The notes beneath the pieces were generated by a model. It searched no databases. It saw nothing but the letters and a program-made list of their open reading frames with translations, and was not told the DNA's origin. This document shows, piece by piece, positions 1-6,391 of a stretch of 10,025 nucleotides of DNA; position 1 is the stretch's first letter; every line of letters begins with the position of its first letter. This DNA is from Blastocatellia bacterium (GTDB lineage: Bacteria; Acidobacteriota; Blastocatellia; Pyrinomonadales; Pyrinomonadaceae): assembly GCA_013695195.1 (NCBI GenBank), contig JACDAY010000046.1, positions 1 through 10,025 on the forward strand. The letters are read 5' to 3'. The position numbers were made by a program, and so were the translations under genes.

Positions 1-503
1 CGCAGGCTCTGCGAAAGATCACCGCAATCGTCGCCAATTCGCGCACGACCTTTATCTTTATCAACCAGCTTCGCGAAAAGATCGGCGTATTTTTCGGCTC
101 GCCAGAAACGACCACCGGCGGCAAGGCCCTGAAATTTTACGCCAGCGTCCGGTTGGATATTAGGCGGATCGGAGCCATAAAGGAAGGCGACAGGATGGTC
201 GGCAACAGGACGCGTGTCAAGGTTGTAAAAAACAAGTGCGCGCCGCCGTTTCGTGAAACCGAATTCGACATTATGTACGGCGAGGGGATTTCCCGCGAGG
301 GCGATCTGATCGATCTGGCGTCGAACCATGAAGTGGTAGAAAAAAGCGGCTCATGGTTTTCGTATAAGGGTGAACGGCTCGGCCAGGGACGAGACAACGT
401 CAAAAAACTGCTCAAGGAAAACACCGAGCTGCGTGACCGTATCGAGCATGATGTAAAGATCGTGCTCGGATTACTACCGGCCGAAGCCGCCGCGGCGTTA
501 TAA
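1..503 (+). CDS. recA: RecA recombinase, C-terminal part (5' end outside window)
   Basis: RecA forms ATP-dependent filaments on single-stranded DNA, promotes strand exchange and triggers LexA cleavage in the SOS response. The reading frame enters at base 3 and gives 166 residues, about the last half of a usual ~350-residue RecA. Visible hallmarks are the strand FIFINQLREKIGV, the DNA-binding loop L2 with GSPETTTGGKALKFYASVR, and the C-terminal domain signatures RVKVVKNKCAPPF, YGEGIS and SYKGERLGQG. The Walker A and B motifs lie upstream of the window. The protein ends in AEAAAAL and lacks the long acidic tail of E. coli RecA. The gene converges on the lipoprotein gene and ends at a strong hairpin. 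Identity is very secure; only the start is unseen. Confidence 0.97.
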   Translation, partial: QALRKITAIVANSRTTFIFINQLREKIGVFFGSPETTTGGKALKFYASVRLDIRRIGAIKEGDRMVGNRTRVKVVKNKCAPPFRETEFDIMYGEGISREGDLIDLASNHEVVEKSGSWFSYKGERLGQGRDNVKKLLKENTELRDRIEHDVKIVLGLLPAEAAAAL

Positions 504-504
504 A

Positions 505-541
505 CTAAAAGAGGCAAGCCGCTCGAGCCTGCCTCTTTTAG
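505..541. terminator. Bidirectional rho-independent terminator between recA and lipoprotein gene
   Basis: A perfect 12-bp stem, CTAAAAGAGGCA (505-516) with TGCCTCTTTTAG (530-541), closes a 13-nt loop just after the recA stop. The A/T-rich ends of the stem supply a U-run on either strand, so it can end transcripts of both convergent genes. The loop contains a small CTCGAG palindrome. Confidence 0.85.
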
Positions 542-562
542 CAGATTAAGACTGTCGTTGAA

Positions 563-1006
563 TTACAATTGATTATTAGCCGGCGCCGGTTTATTAGTTG
601 ACCTTCGCATAGTATCTCTCATGGAGTTCATGCGAACATTAGAATTAGTATTGGCCGGCTGCCGGTTCATTTGTTGCCGCAAAGTTTCCATATCGGGAAT
701 GCCCGGAGTCGGTGTTACGCCGGGTTTGACAGGTCTGTTAAGGGTTTTCGGATCGGGTATTCCGGGCGTCGGTGTTGCTCCTCTCGGAACCCGGTTGACT
801 TCGCTCGGCGCCGGAATTCCGGGCGTCGTGTTGGTTGAAGGTGGAGCCGGGCTGGCAGAAAATCCCGGCGGCAGATCCTGCGGAGCTATATTTACCGTCG
901 CATTCACATTTTGATTATTAGCCGTGTTGTACGTTTCCGACGTGCCGCACCCCGTGCTCAAACTGATAGCAGCTAGAAAAGAGACAAATATAAATTTCCT
1001 TGACAT
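563..1006 (-). CDS. Small lipoprotein with TPGIP repeats
   Basis: This encodes 147 residues. The N-terminus is a lipoprotein signal peptide: charged SRK, a hydrophobic stretch, then lipobox L-S-T-G-C with Cys20 as the predicted lipidated residue, so the mature protein should be membrane-anchored. The rest is low-complexity and rich in Pro, Thr, Asn and Arg. It carries three TPGIP motifs at residues ~61, 80 and 100 (period 19-20), each followed by a short polar segment such as DPKTLNR or DMETLRQ. I see no enzymatic domain, and the function is unknown; a periplasmic or surface linker-like protein is a guess. The start at 1006 is chosen because it gives the signal peptide directly and has a GAGGT ribosome site about 7 nt upstream. 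The frame stays open to 1117, but that extension translates a repeat hairpin. Confidence 0.78.
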   Translation of the reverse strand: MSRKFIFVSFLAAISLSTGCGTSETYNTANNQNVNATVNIAPQDLPPGFSASPAPPSTNTTPGIPAPSEVNRVPRGATPTPGIPDPKTLNRPVKPGVTPTPGIPDMETLRQQMNRQPANTNSNVRMNSMRDTMRRSTNKPAPANNQL

Positions 1007-1048
1007 CAAAATAACCTCAAAAATATTTCTTAAAAATTTAAAATAGCT

Positions 1049-1103
1049 GTGCCGGCTTGAATGTTGCGTCACCGGGGGACGACGACGGCTTTCAAGCCGG
1101 CAC
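1049..1103. repeat. REP-like hairpin in the lipoprotein leader
   Basis: A perfect 13-bp inverted repeat, GTGCCGGCTTGAA (1049-1061) and TTCAAGCCGGCAC (1091-1103), flanks a 29-nt G+C-rich centre. It lies between the predicted lipoprotein promoter and its start codon, so it would be transcribed into the 5' leader. It resembles dispersed REP-type palindromes, but only one copy is in this window. Confidence 0.65.
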
Positions 1104-1170
1104 GGGCAGGTATTCAAACGGATTCGGAAGACAGAACTGATTGCTAGTGGGTAACAATCGCTAAGAAGTA

Positions 1171-1199
1171 ATTATTATGCTTCCCACAGGATTTGTCAA
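1171..1199 (-). promoter_or_regulatory. Sigma70-type promoter of the lipoprotein gene
   Basis: Read on the minus strand, a perfect -35 TTGACA (1199-1194) is followed after 17 nt by AATAAT (1176-1171), 5 of 6 matches to the -10 consensus. Transcription would start near 1164, giving a leader of about 158 nt that contains the hairpin at 1049-1103. The interval 1118-1308 otherwise holds only this promoter and the divergent tRNA promoter. Confidence 0.65.
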
Positions 1200-1245
1200 C
1201 TCTTTTTAACATCTGATCTAACCGGAACGCATTTTCCCGTATGAT

Positions 1246-1274
1246 TTGACAACGCGCAACTGCTTATTTACACT
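1246..1274 (+). promoter_or_regulatory. Sigma70-type promoter of tRNA-Phe
   Basis: A perfect -35 TTGACA (1246-1251), a 17-nt spacer and a -10 TACACT (1269-1274, 4 of 6 matches) precede the tRNA. The expected start near 1281 leaves a leader of about 28 nt before the mature 5' end. It is divergent from the lipoprotein promoter, with about 46 nt between the two -35 boxes. Confidence 0.65.
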
Positions 1275-1308
1275 CTAAATCTTGCTTGTTAGCTTGGCGA
1301 ATGGGCAT

Positions 1309-1384
<76 letters not shown>

Positions 1385-1654
1385 TTAAAAATCCCGATAT
1401 TGAGGCGACTGGATAACACCGCGATTTAAACTGCTCGGATTACGCTTCATTTTTCTATACCAATCACACTGATCACACTGACAATTTCACGTCGAAAGCC
1501 GACGGCTTTACGGCGGTATCACCTCCAAATAGATATTCTCGCATATTCAAACCTTCGACTATCGAAATCTCCTTCTCATGAGGCTGATGCCGAAAGAGTT
1601 ATCTCAATATGTTAAATTCGTTGAGAACTAGTCCGGAAAAGTTTTCGAATCTCA
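1385..1654. other. Intergenic region without a recognisable gene
   Basis: No convincing coding frame is present. Two small structures are visible: a 9-bp tandem repeat ATCACACTG (1463-1471 and 1472-1480), and a near-perfect palindrome AAAGCCG-A-CGGCTTT (1495-1509), which may be a REP-like remnant or a weak terminator. I find no convincing promoter for the downstream PepSY gene. Confidence 0.5.
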
Positions 1655-2191
1655 ATGAAATATCAGGTATTTAACCGTAAATTCCATTACTGGGCCGCTT
1701 TTGGTATTGCAATTCCGACACTTATTATCATTTGCAGCGGAATTGTTCTTCAGCTAAAAAAGCATTCGGCGTGGATTCAGCCGCCGGAGCAAACAGGAAG
1801 CATGGGCGGACCGGTTATTTCATTCGATCAGGTTCTGGAAATCTGCCGGTCGATCCCCGAGGCGGAGATCGCGTCGTGGGATGATATAAATCGGGTCGAT
1901 GTCCGTCCGTCGCTCGGAATGCTCAAGGTGTGGGCGAAAAGCAGCTGGGAAATTCAGATCGACTCGAAAACTGGCCGTGTGCTGCAGGTCGCGTATCGGC
2001 GCTCCGACCTTATCGAATCCATTCACGACGGGTCATGGTTTCATGACTCTGTCAAGCTTTCGATATTCCTGCCTGCGGGCATCATGCTGCTGCTGCTCTG
2101 GTTAACCGGAATGTATCTGTTCATACTTCCGTATTATGTTCGGTGGAGGCGGAAATTAAAGAAATCGAGAGTCCGGAGTCGTGAGTCGTGA
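1655..2191 (+). CDS. PepSY-associated two-helix membrane protein
   Basis: This is 178 residues with the layout of small PepSY_TM proteins. The N-terminal NRKFHYW motif (His11, Trp13) leads straight into a first membrane helix at ~14-34. An extracytoplasmic PepSY-like segment follows at ~54-112, including EIQIDSKTGRVLQV. Next comes a conserved-looking ESIHDGSWF stretch (His124), then a second membrane helix at ~137-160 and a very basic cytoplasmic tail. Larger relatives are linked to iron or metal uptake and to regulation of envelope proteases, but the role of the short forms is not established. The start fits family N-termini, although no strong ribosome site is visible. The tail is encoded by a GAGTCGT tandem repeat that runs into the stop codon. 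No partner gene is adjacent. Confidence 0.8.
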   Translation: MKYQVFNRKFHYWAAFGIAIPTLIIICSGIVLQLKKHSAWIQPPEQTGSMGGPVISFDQVLEICRSIPEAEIASWDDINRVDVRPSLGMLKVWAKSSWEIQIDSKTGRVLQVAYRRSDLIESIHDGSWFHDSVKLSIFLPAGIMLLLLWLTGMYLFILPYYVRWRRKLKKSRVRSRES

Positions 2192-2192
2192 G
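2176..2192 (+). repeat. 7-bp tandem repeat at the end of the PepSY gene
   Basis: GAGTCGT occurs twice in tandem, plus a partial third copy, encoding the last residues and overlapping the stop codon. It may make the C-terminal tail length variable by slippage. Confidence 0.5.
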
Positions 2193-2228
2193 CTGAAATT
2201 CACGATCCCGATACCTGGTCTTGGCTTC

Positions 2229-2494
2229 AGACTCTTGGTAATGGGTCAGTTTGATAATTCGGCTTCGCTTAGCAACGTCATTTACGGCGTGGTCGGTGAA
2301 ATGAGAATGATAACAGGGCGTTTAACGTCTTAGCCGACTTTGCTTTAGCAGGCGGAACCCGGATGGCTAAAGCCGCGATCAAATGACGTTAAAACGCCAT
2401 TTAAAAATTCGACGATCTGTTCCACGCCGTAAACGACATGGCTATGCCAAAAGACTAAACGTGATGTTTTCAAACTGACCATTACCAGACTCTT
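2229..2494. mobile_element. MITE-like palindromic element with 8-bp target duplication
   Basis: The element spans about 2237-2486 (250 bp). Its ends are inverted repeats: GGTAATGGGTCAGTTTGA (2237-2254) and TCAAACTGACCATTACC (2470-2486), differing by one base insertion. Immediately outside lies a perfect 8-bp direct repeat AGACTCTT (2229-2236 and 2487-2494), as expected of a target-site duplication. Internal arms also pair: 2267-2292 with 2422-2447 (22 of 26), 2317-2329 with 2385-2398 (one indel), and GCTTTAGC (2342-2349) with GCTAAAGC (2366-2373), so the whole element can fold into one long hairpin. It has no transposase gene and would depend on one elsewhere. The GGTAATG ends and 8-bp duplication recall IS1- or IS1595-type elements, but this is inference. 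It fills most of the 2192-2623 gap. Confidence 0.75.
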
Positions 2495-2554
2495 GAATTT
2501 CTTGTGTTTTCGCACCTTATATGATAAGAATTTGTAACCTCGGATTTTTTCAAC

Positions 2555-2585
2555 TTGGTAGTACAACTAATTTTTGGTAGTACAA
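2555..2585 (+). promoter_or_regulatory. Tandem 12-bp repeat upstream of the long secreted-protein gene, candidate operator
   Basis: TTGGTAGTACAA occurs twice (2555-2566 and 2574-2585) with a 19-bp period, 39 bp before the start codon. Each copy contains the GTAC palindrome. The second copy overlaps TACAAT (2581-2586), a 5-of-6 match to a -10 box, though no good -35 is spaced correctly. A regulator binding site is plausible; the protein that binds is unknown. Confidence 0.4.
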
Positions 2586-2623
2586 TTTAACTTGCAACTC
2601 TCACTTTTGGAGGATTTACTTTT

Positions 2624-5600
2624 TTGAAAACGATTAGAATCGCGTTCCTGTTTACCGTAACGATTGCATTCCTCGCCGTATCCGCCTGGTGGTATATTTC
2701 AGCCGAAAAGCCGCTAGGGAAAATCTTCGACGAAAGTGAGCCTGACCTGCCGTTGAGCGTAAAGATCGATAAGGAAAGATACAAGCTTTTACGGGCGGAG
2801 CAGCTTGGATTATGGCGCGGTATGGACACTACAAAGCAGGGATCACGCGGCATTGCCGTCAAGCGAATGGAAGTCAGCGAGAAAAACGCTGACCAAAGAC
2901 GCGATGCACAAGGCAGGCCGGCTGCCGCGCCGTGGAAGGCTCTGGGCCCTGCGCCGATTCCTGTCAGCTCGTTCACCTCATACAGCGGGCGTGTTTCAGC
3001 GATAGCGGTTCATCCGACAAATCCGGACATAGTATATGTAGGGGCCGCTCAAGGCGGCCTGTACCGGTCATTAAACGGCGGCACGACCTGGACGCCGCTG
3101 CTCGATAGCGCGCTCAGTTTGTCGATCGGATCTATTGCTATCGCTCCGTCCGACCCTACTACCGTGTTTGTCGGCACGGGAGAAGCCGCGTTATCGGCGG
3201 ACAGCTTCTTCGGCGTGGGTATATACCGCATTACGAATGCCGACACCGTGCCGGTCGTTTCCGGCCCTATGAACCAGTCCGTTGGGGGACTCGATATTTT
3301 TACCGGGCGGTCAGTCAGCAAAATTATCGTACATCCGACCGACCCGAATATCCTTTTCGCCTCGTCCGCATCCGGTACCGGCGGAATAGGCAGTGCGGCC
3401 GGGTTGATCCTGCCGAATCCCGGGCTTTTCCGGACAACGAATGCAATGGCCGCAATTCCAACTTTCACGAAACTTACGATTCAGGGCACCATCAGCGACA
3501 ATCGAAGAGTGATCGATGCGGCGATCGAACCTGGCAATCCGGATCGTTTGCTGGTTGCCGTTATCGGCTTCCAAGGCGATGGTGGAGTTTATCTTTCGAC
3601 TAACGCGCTCGGCGCCGCTCCGGTTTTTACACGGACGCTGACGACCGGCGACGGCTCGAGCGCTGGCAGAACAGAGTTTGCGGTCAATAAGGTCGCGGGC
3701 GTAGTAACAGTTTACGCCGCATCGGGGACGGCAAACGGCACCCTTTACAAATCTATCGACGGCGGTGCGACATTCAATCAAACTGTTGCAAATAATTTTT
3801 GCAATCCGCAATGTTTTTACGACATTGCGGTTGCGGTCGACCCTAACGACTCTAACAAGGTTTATCTCGGCGGTTCGCCGACATTGCCGTTCGGTCGTTC
3901 GGACAACGGCGGAATGAGTTTTCTTAACAGCTCGACGGGCCTGCACGTCGATACGCACGCATTTGCTATCGCACCGTCGAACCCGAACATTTTGTATTTC
4001 GGAAGCGACGGCGGAATCTGGAAAACGACGAATGTCAGCGCGACGCCGATCACCTGGACGACTTTGAATAACTCGACATTCAGCGCCACGCAGTTCCAGG
4101 GAATTTCGCTGCATCCGACAGACCGGCATTATATGCTCGGCGGAACGCAGGATAACGGGACGCAGTTTCTTGCCGCTGACGGCACGACGTGGGTGCGATC
4201 GGACGGAGGCGACGGAGGCTTTTCGGTGATCGACCAAAACTCTACGTCGACCACAAGCGTTACCGCTTACCACACATATTTTAACGAAAAAACAACACAA
4301 ATCGGCTTTACCCGCGCTTTGACAACGGAGCCGAACGGCGATCCCATTTGGAACACTTTTTTGGGCTGCCAGAGAGGCACCTCGAATAACGGCATAAACT
4401 GCGACGACAACGTCTTGTTTTACGCTCCGATGGTAAACGGCCCTGGCAACCCGAACACCCTCTATTTCGGGACAAACCGCCTTTATCGTTCGACTGATAA
4501 GGGGACGACGATGGCCGATGCCAGCGGCGTCCTCCCGGCAACGATAAGCGCTATCGCAATCGCCCCGCAAAACGATGATATTCGTCTGGTTGGATTGGTG
4601 TCGGGCCGCATTTTCCTTTCTACAACGCCGGGCGCGACGACAATGACCGATGTTACAGGCTCGATCCCACCGCGTTATGTGGGGCGGATCGCAATCGATA
4701 AGACAAATTCCAACGTCGCGTACGTGTCCTTGAACGGTTACGGACTGCTTCCCGGCCATCATGTATGGAAAACCACCAATCTATTGAGTAGGACGCCTGT
4801 CTGGACGGCTGCGGGAGCAGGCATTCCGGACGTGCCGGTTAATACCTTCGCCATCGATCCCGAGAATACGCAGGAACTTTTCGCGGGAACGGACATAGGT
4901 GTTTTCCGGTCGTCCAATGGCGGTACTAGTTGGGAGCCGTTTAGCGACGGCCTGGCTCGCGTTGCCGTTTTCGGTATGGAATTTCATCCAGTTCACCGCG
5001 TTTTAAGGATTGCGACGCATGGCCGCGGGGTCTTCGAATATAATTTTGGCGGTAATTCAACACCGTTCGACTACGACGGCGACTCTAAAGCCGACTTCAC
5101 CGTCTCGCGGCCGTCGAACAACATCTGGTATCTGCTCCGAGGGACTGCAGGTTATACGGCGATGACTTTTGGGGAGGCAGGCGACAGACTCGCTCCGGCG
5201 GATTATGACGGCGACGGTAAGACGGATGTGGGTGTTTTCAGGCCGTCGAATGGGACCTGGCATTGGTTTAATTCATCGAGCAGCACGTTTCAAACATCGG
5301 TTTGGGGGCAGGACGGCGATATTCCGGTGCCTGCCGATCGCGATAATGACGGAAAGGCCGATCTGATTATTTACAGGCCTTCGAACGGAACGTGGTATAA
5401 AAGGCGGAGTGCCGATGGCTCGTTTGAGATAACGCCGTTCGGCACGGCAGAGGACAAGCCGCAAATTGGAGATTTTGACGGCGACGGGAAAGCCGATCTT
5501 GTTGTGTTTCGTCCGTCGAACAGCACTTGGTATTTTCTGCGGACAACGGCAGGCTTTACGGCACAGACCTGGGGAGCGGCGGGAGATCTGCCCGTACCTG

Positions 5601-5881
5601 CGGACTACGACGGCGACGGCAAGACGGATGTTGCGGTGTTCAGGCCATCGACAGGTCAGTGGTTCAGGGTATTGAGCACAGGTAATTTTGATATAACAAC
5701 CTGGGGAGAAAACGGAGACAAGCCTGTCGCAGCCGATTACGACGGCGACGGCAAAGCTGACCTCGCCGTATTCAGGCCGTCGAATGCGACCTGGTATTTT
5801 ATCGGCACGACGACGGGCATCGGAATCACGCCATTCGGAACAAGCGAAGACCGCCCGACGCCGAATGCGTTTGTTTATTAA
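2624..5881 (+). CDS. Secreted sortilin/BNR-type beta-propeller protein with six FG-GAP-like repeats
   Basis: This is 1085 residues. A hydrophobic stretch at ~6-24 is a signal peptide or signal anchor, so the rest should lie outside the cytoplasm. Residues ~100-805 form a BNR/VPS10-like propeller with recurring motifs such as LYRSLNGGTTW (~144), LYKSIDGGATF and VFRSSNGGTSW (~759), interspersed with HPTNPDIVYVG-type strands. The C-terminal part has six repeats beginning at about 816, 860, 905, 950, 994 and 1038 (period 44-45). Each opens with a calcium-loop-like D-x-D-x-D-x-K-x-D followed by a RPS...W strand, as in FG-GAP/VCBS-type modules. No catalytic motif or C-terminal sorting signal is seen. 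A surface-binding or adhesive role is inferred; glycan binding is possible but unproven. The TTG start is chosen for the GGAGG ribosome site at 2609-2613. Confidence 0.88.
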   Translation: MKTIRIAFLFTVTIAFLAVSAWWYISAEKPLGKIFDESEPDLPLSVKIDKERYKLLRAEQLGLWRGMDTTKQGSRGIAVKRMEVSEKNADQRRDAQGRPAAAPWKALGPAPIPVSSFTSYSGRVSAIAVHPTNPDIVYVGAAQGGLYRSLNGGTTWTPLLDSALSLSIGSIAIAPSDPTTVFVGTGEAALSADSFFGVGIYRITNADTVPVVSGPMNQSVGGLDIFTGRSVSKIIVHPTDPNILFASSASGTGGIGSAAGLILPNPGLFRTTNAMAAIPTFTKLTIQGTISDNRRVIDAAIEPGNPDRLLVAVIGFQGDGGVYLSTNALGAAPVFTRTLTTGDGSSAGRTEFAVNKVAGVVTVYAASGTANGTLYKSIDGGATFNQTVANNFCNPQCFYDIAVAVDPNDSNKVYLGGSPTLPFGRSDNGGMSFLNSSTGLHVDTHAFAIAPSNPNILYFGSDGGIWKTTNVSATPITWTTLNNSTFSATQFQGISLHPTDRHYMLGGTQDNGTQFLAADGTTWVRSDGGDGGFSVIDQNSTSTTSVTAYHTYFNEKTTQIGFTRALTTEPNGDPIWNTFLGCQRGTSNNGINCDDNVLFYAPMVNGPGNPNTLYFGTNRLYRSTDKGTTMADASGVLPATISAIAIAPQNDDIRLVGLVSGRIFLSTTPGATTMTDVTGSIPPRYVGRIAIDKTNSNVAYVSLNGYGLLPGHHVWKTTNLLSRTPVWTAAGAGIPDVPVNTFAIDPENTQELFAGTDIGVFRSSNGGTSWEPFSDGLARVAVFGMEFHPVHRVLRIATHGRGVFEYNFGGNSTPFDYDGDSKADFTVSRPSNNIWYLLRGTAGYTAMTFGEAGDRLAPADYDGDGKTDVGVFRPSNGTWHWFNSSSSTFQTSVWGQDGDIPVPADRDNDGKADLIIYRPSNGTWYKRRSADGSFEITPFGTAEDKPQIGDFDGDGKADLVVFRPSNSTWYFLRTTAGFTAQTWGAAGDLPVPADYDGDGKTDVAVFRPSTGQWFRVLSTGNFDITTWGENGDKPVAADYDGDGKADLAVFRPSNATWYFIGTTTGIGITPFGTSEDRPTPNAFVY

Positions 5882-5890
5882 AAAGAGATA

Positions 5891-5954
5891 GCCGCAAAAA
5901 GGCGCAAAAGGCGCAAAGGAAGAATCACCTTGCGCTTTTGTGCCTTTTTGCGGC
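5891..5954. repeat. Long hairpin repeat after the propeller gene, possible terminator
   Basis: Two arms (5891-5919 and 5928-5954) form an imperfect stem of about 27 bp around an 8-nt loop. They start with GCCGCAAAAAGGC and end with GCCTTTTTGCGGC. Each arm is itself made of degenerate GGCGCAAAA units. It sits 10 bp past the stop codon and could end transcription. It also resembles dispersed GGCGCAAAG-type palindromes seen in many genomes, so it may be a mobile repeat reused as a terminator. Confidence 0.65.
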
Positions 5955-6012
5955 AATGTTCTACCGGGGTTATTTATGAATGATCCCGTTTACTCTTTTT
6001 TACGACTTTTTG

Positions 6013-6041
6013 TTGTTTCTTTTTGACCGTTGGTTTATAAT
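6013..6041 (+). promoter_or_regulatory. Candidate promoter of the metallothionein gene
   Basis: A perfect -10 TATAAT (6036-6041) lies 17 nt after TTGTTT (6013-6018), a weak -35. The expected start near 6048 gives a leader of about 107 nt. The stretch 5955-6154 holds no other gene. Confidence 0.5.
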
Positions 6042-6091
6042 TCAGACATTGTGATCGATGACGAATTTATACCCTTTTTAAGGGCGTAGCT

Positions 6092-6108
6092 TTCTTTTAA
6101 TAAAAGAA
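6092..6108. promoter_or_regulatory. 17-bp palindrome in the metallothionein leader
   Basis: TTCTTTTA-A-TAAAAGAA is a perfect 8-bp inverted repeat about 47 bp before the start codon. A second small hairpin, CCCTT-TTT-AAGGG, lies just before it (6072-6084). It may be an operator for a metal-responsive repressor, or just A/T-rich leader structure. It does not match a motif I can name. Confidence 0.3.
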
Positions 6109-6154
6109 TTTCCGAATCTGATGACAAAATCTAAACGGGCAAGGGAGAATTTTT

Positions 6155-6319
6155 ATGGCAGACGAAGATAACCAATGTGCACACGAAATTTGTACGTGTC
6201 CAACAACAGAAGATGCGGAATATTGCAGTGACCATTGTAAGGATGCTGACGATCAGGATTTGACGGAGATAAGCTGTGATTGCGGCCATACGGGCTGCGG
6301 GGCAGCGATGGCAGCATGA
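6155..6319 (+). CDS. Bacterial metallothionein (SmtA/BmtA-like), 54 residues
   Basis: Metallothioneins bind zinc, cadmium or copper in the cytoplasm through cysteine clusters. This 54-residue protein has eight Cys (8, 13, 15, 24, 28, 41, 43, 48) and His10, His27 and His45. They are arranged as C-A-H-E-I-C-T-C, then Y-C-S-D-H-C-K-D, then C-D-C-G-H-T-G-C-G. The YCS..C core and the CGHTGC end match the cyanobacterial SmtA type (usually ~50-60 residues, nine Cys), so one Cys is absent or replaced. The remainder is acidic. The start has AGGGAG about 7 nt upstream, and a classic terminator follows the stop. No SmtB/ArsR-type regulator gene is adjacent. It converges on the GlsB-like gene of a stress cluster. 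Family assignment is fairly secure; metal preference is not readable. Confidence 0.87.
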   Translation: MADEDNQCAHEICTCPTTEDAEYCSDHCKDADDQDLTEISCDCGHTGCGAAMAA

Positions 6320-6326
6320 TAAATCT

Positions 6327-6357
6327 AAAAAGGCCTCGTGTAGACGAGGCTTTTTTA
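6327..6357. terminator. Bidirectional terminator after the metallothionein gene
   Basis: Stem GCCTCGT (6333-6339) and ACGAGGC (6344-6350) closes a GTAG loop. It is followed by TTTTTT on the plus strand and preceded by AAAAA (6327-6331), so it also offers a U-run to the converging minus-strand transcript of the GlsB-like gene. Confidence 0.88.
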
Positions 6358-6391
6358 ACGAAGAGCACGCTGAAGAGTGAAACCAAAACGA

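Noticed and set aside
1007..1117. Longer start for the lipoprotein gene at 1117
   Set aside because: The added residues (CPCRLESRRRPP...) are encoded by the REP-like hairpin, and would bury the signal peptide. The ATG at 1006 has a ribosome site and gives a proper lipobox.
1463..1480. ATCACACTG tandem pair considered as a CRISPR or operator
   Set aside because: Only two 9-bp units with no spacer and no nearby cas gene; it is too short to mean much.
2345..2566. Minus-strand open frame of 73 codons
   Set aside because: It mostly translates the right arm of the MITE-like palindrome; no ribosome site or domain supports it as a gene.
3311..4762. Long open frame on the minus strand (483 codons)
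   Set aside because: It lies entirely antisense to the propeller protein, which has recognisable motifs, a signal peptide and a ribosome site. The antisense product is Arg/Cys/Val-rich without any family feature.
5273..5956. Minus-strand open frame of 227 codons
   Set aside because: It is antisense to the FG-GAP-like repeats; its own internal repeats just mirror those, and its N-terminus is a translation of the 5891-5954 hairpin.
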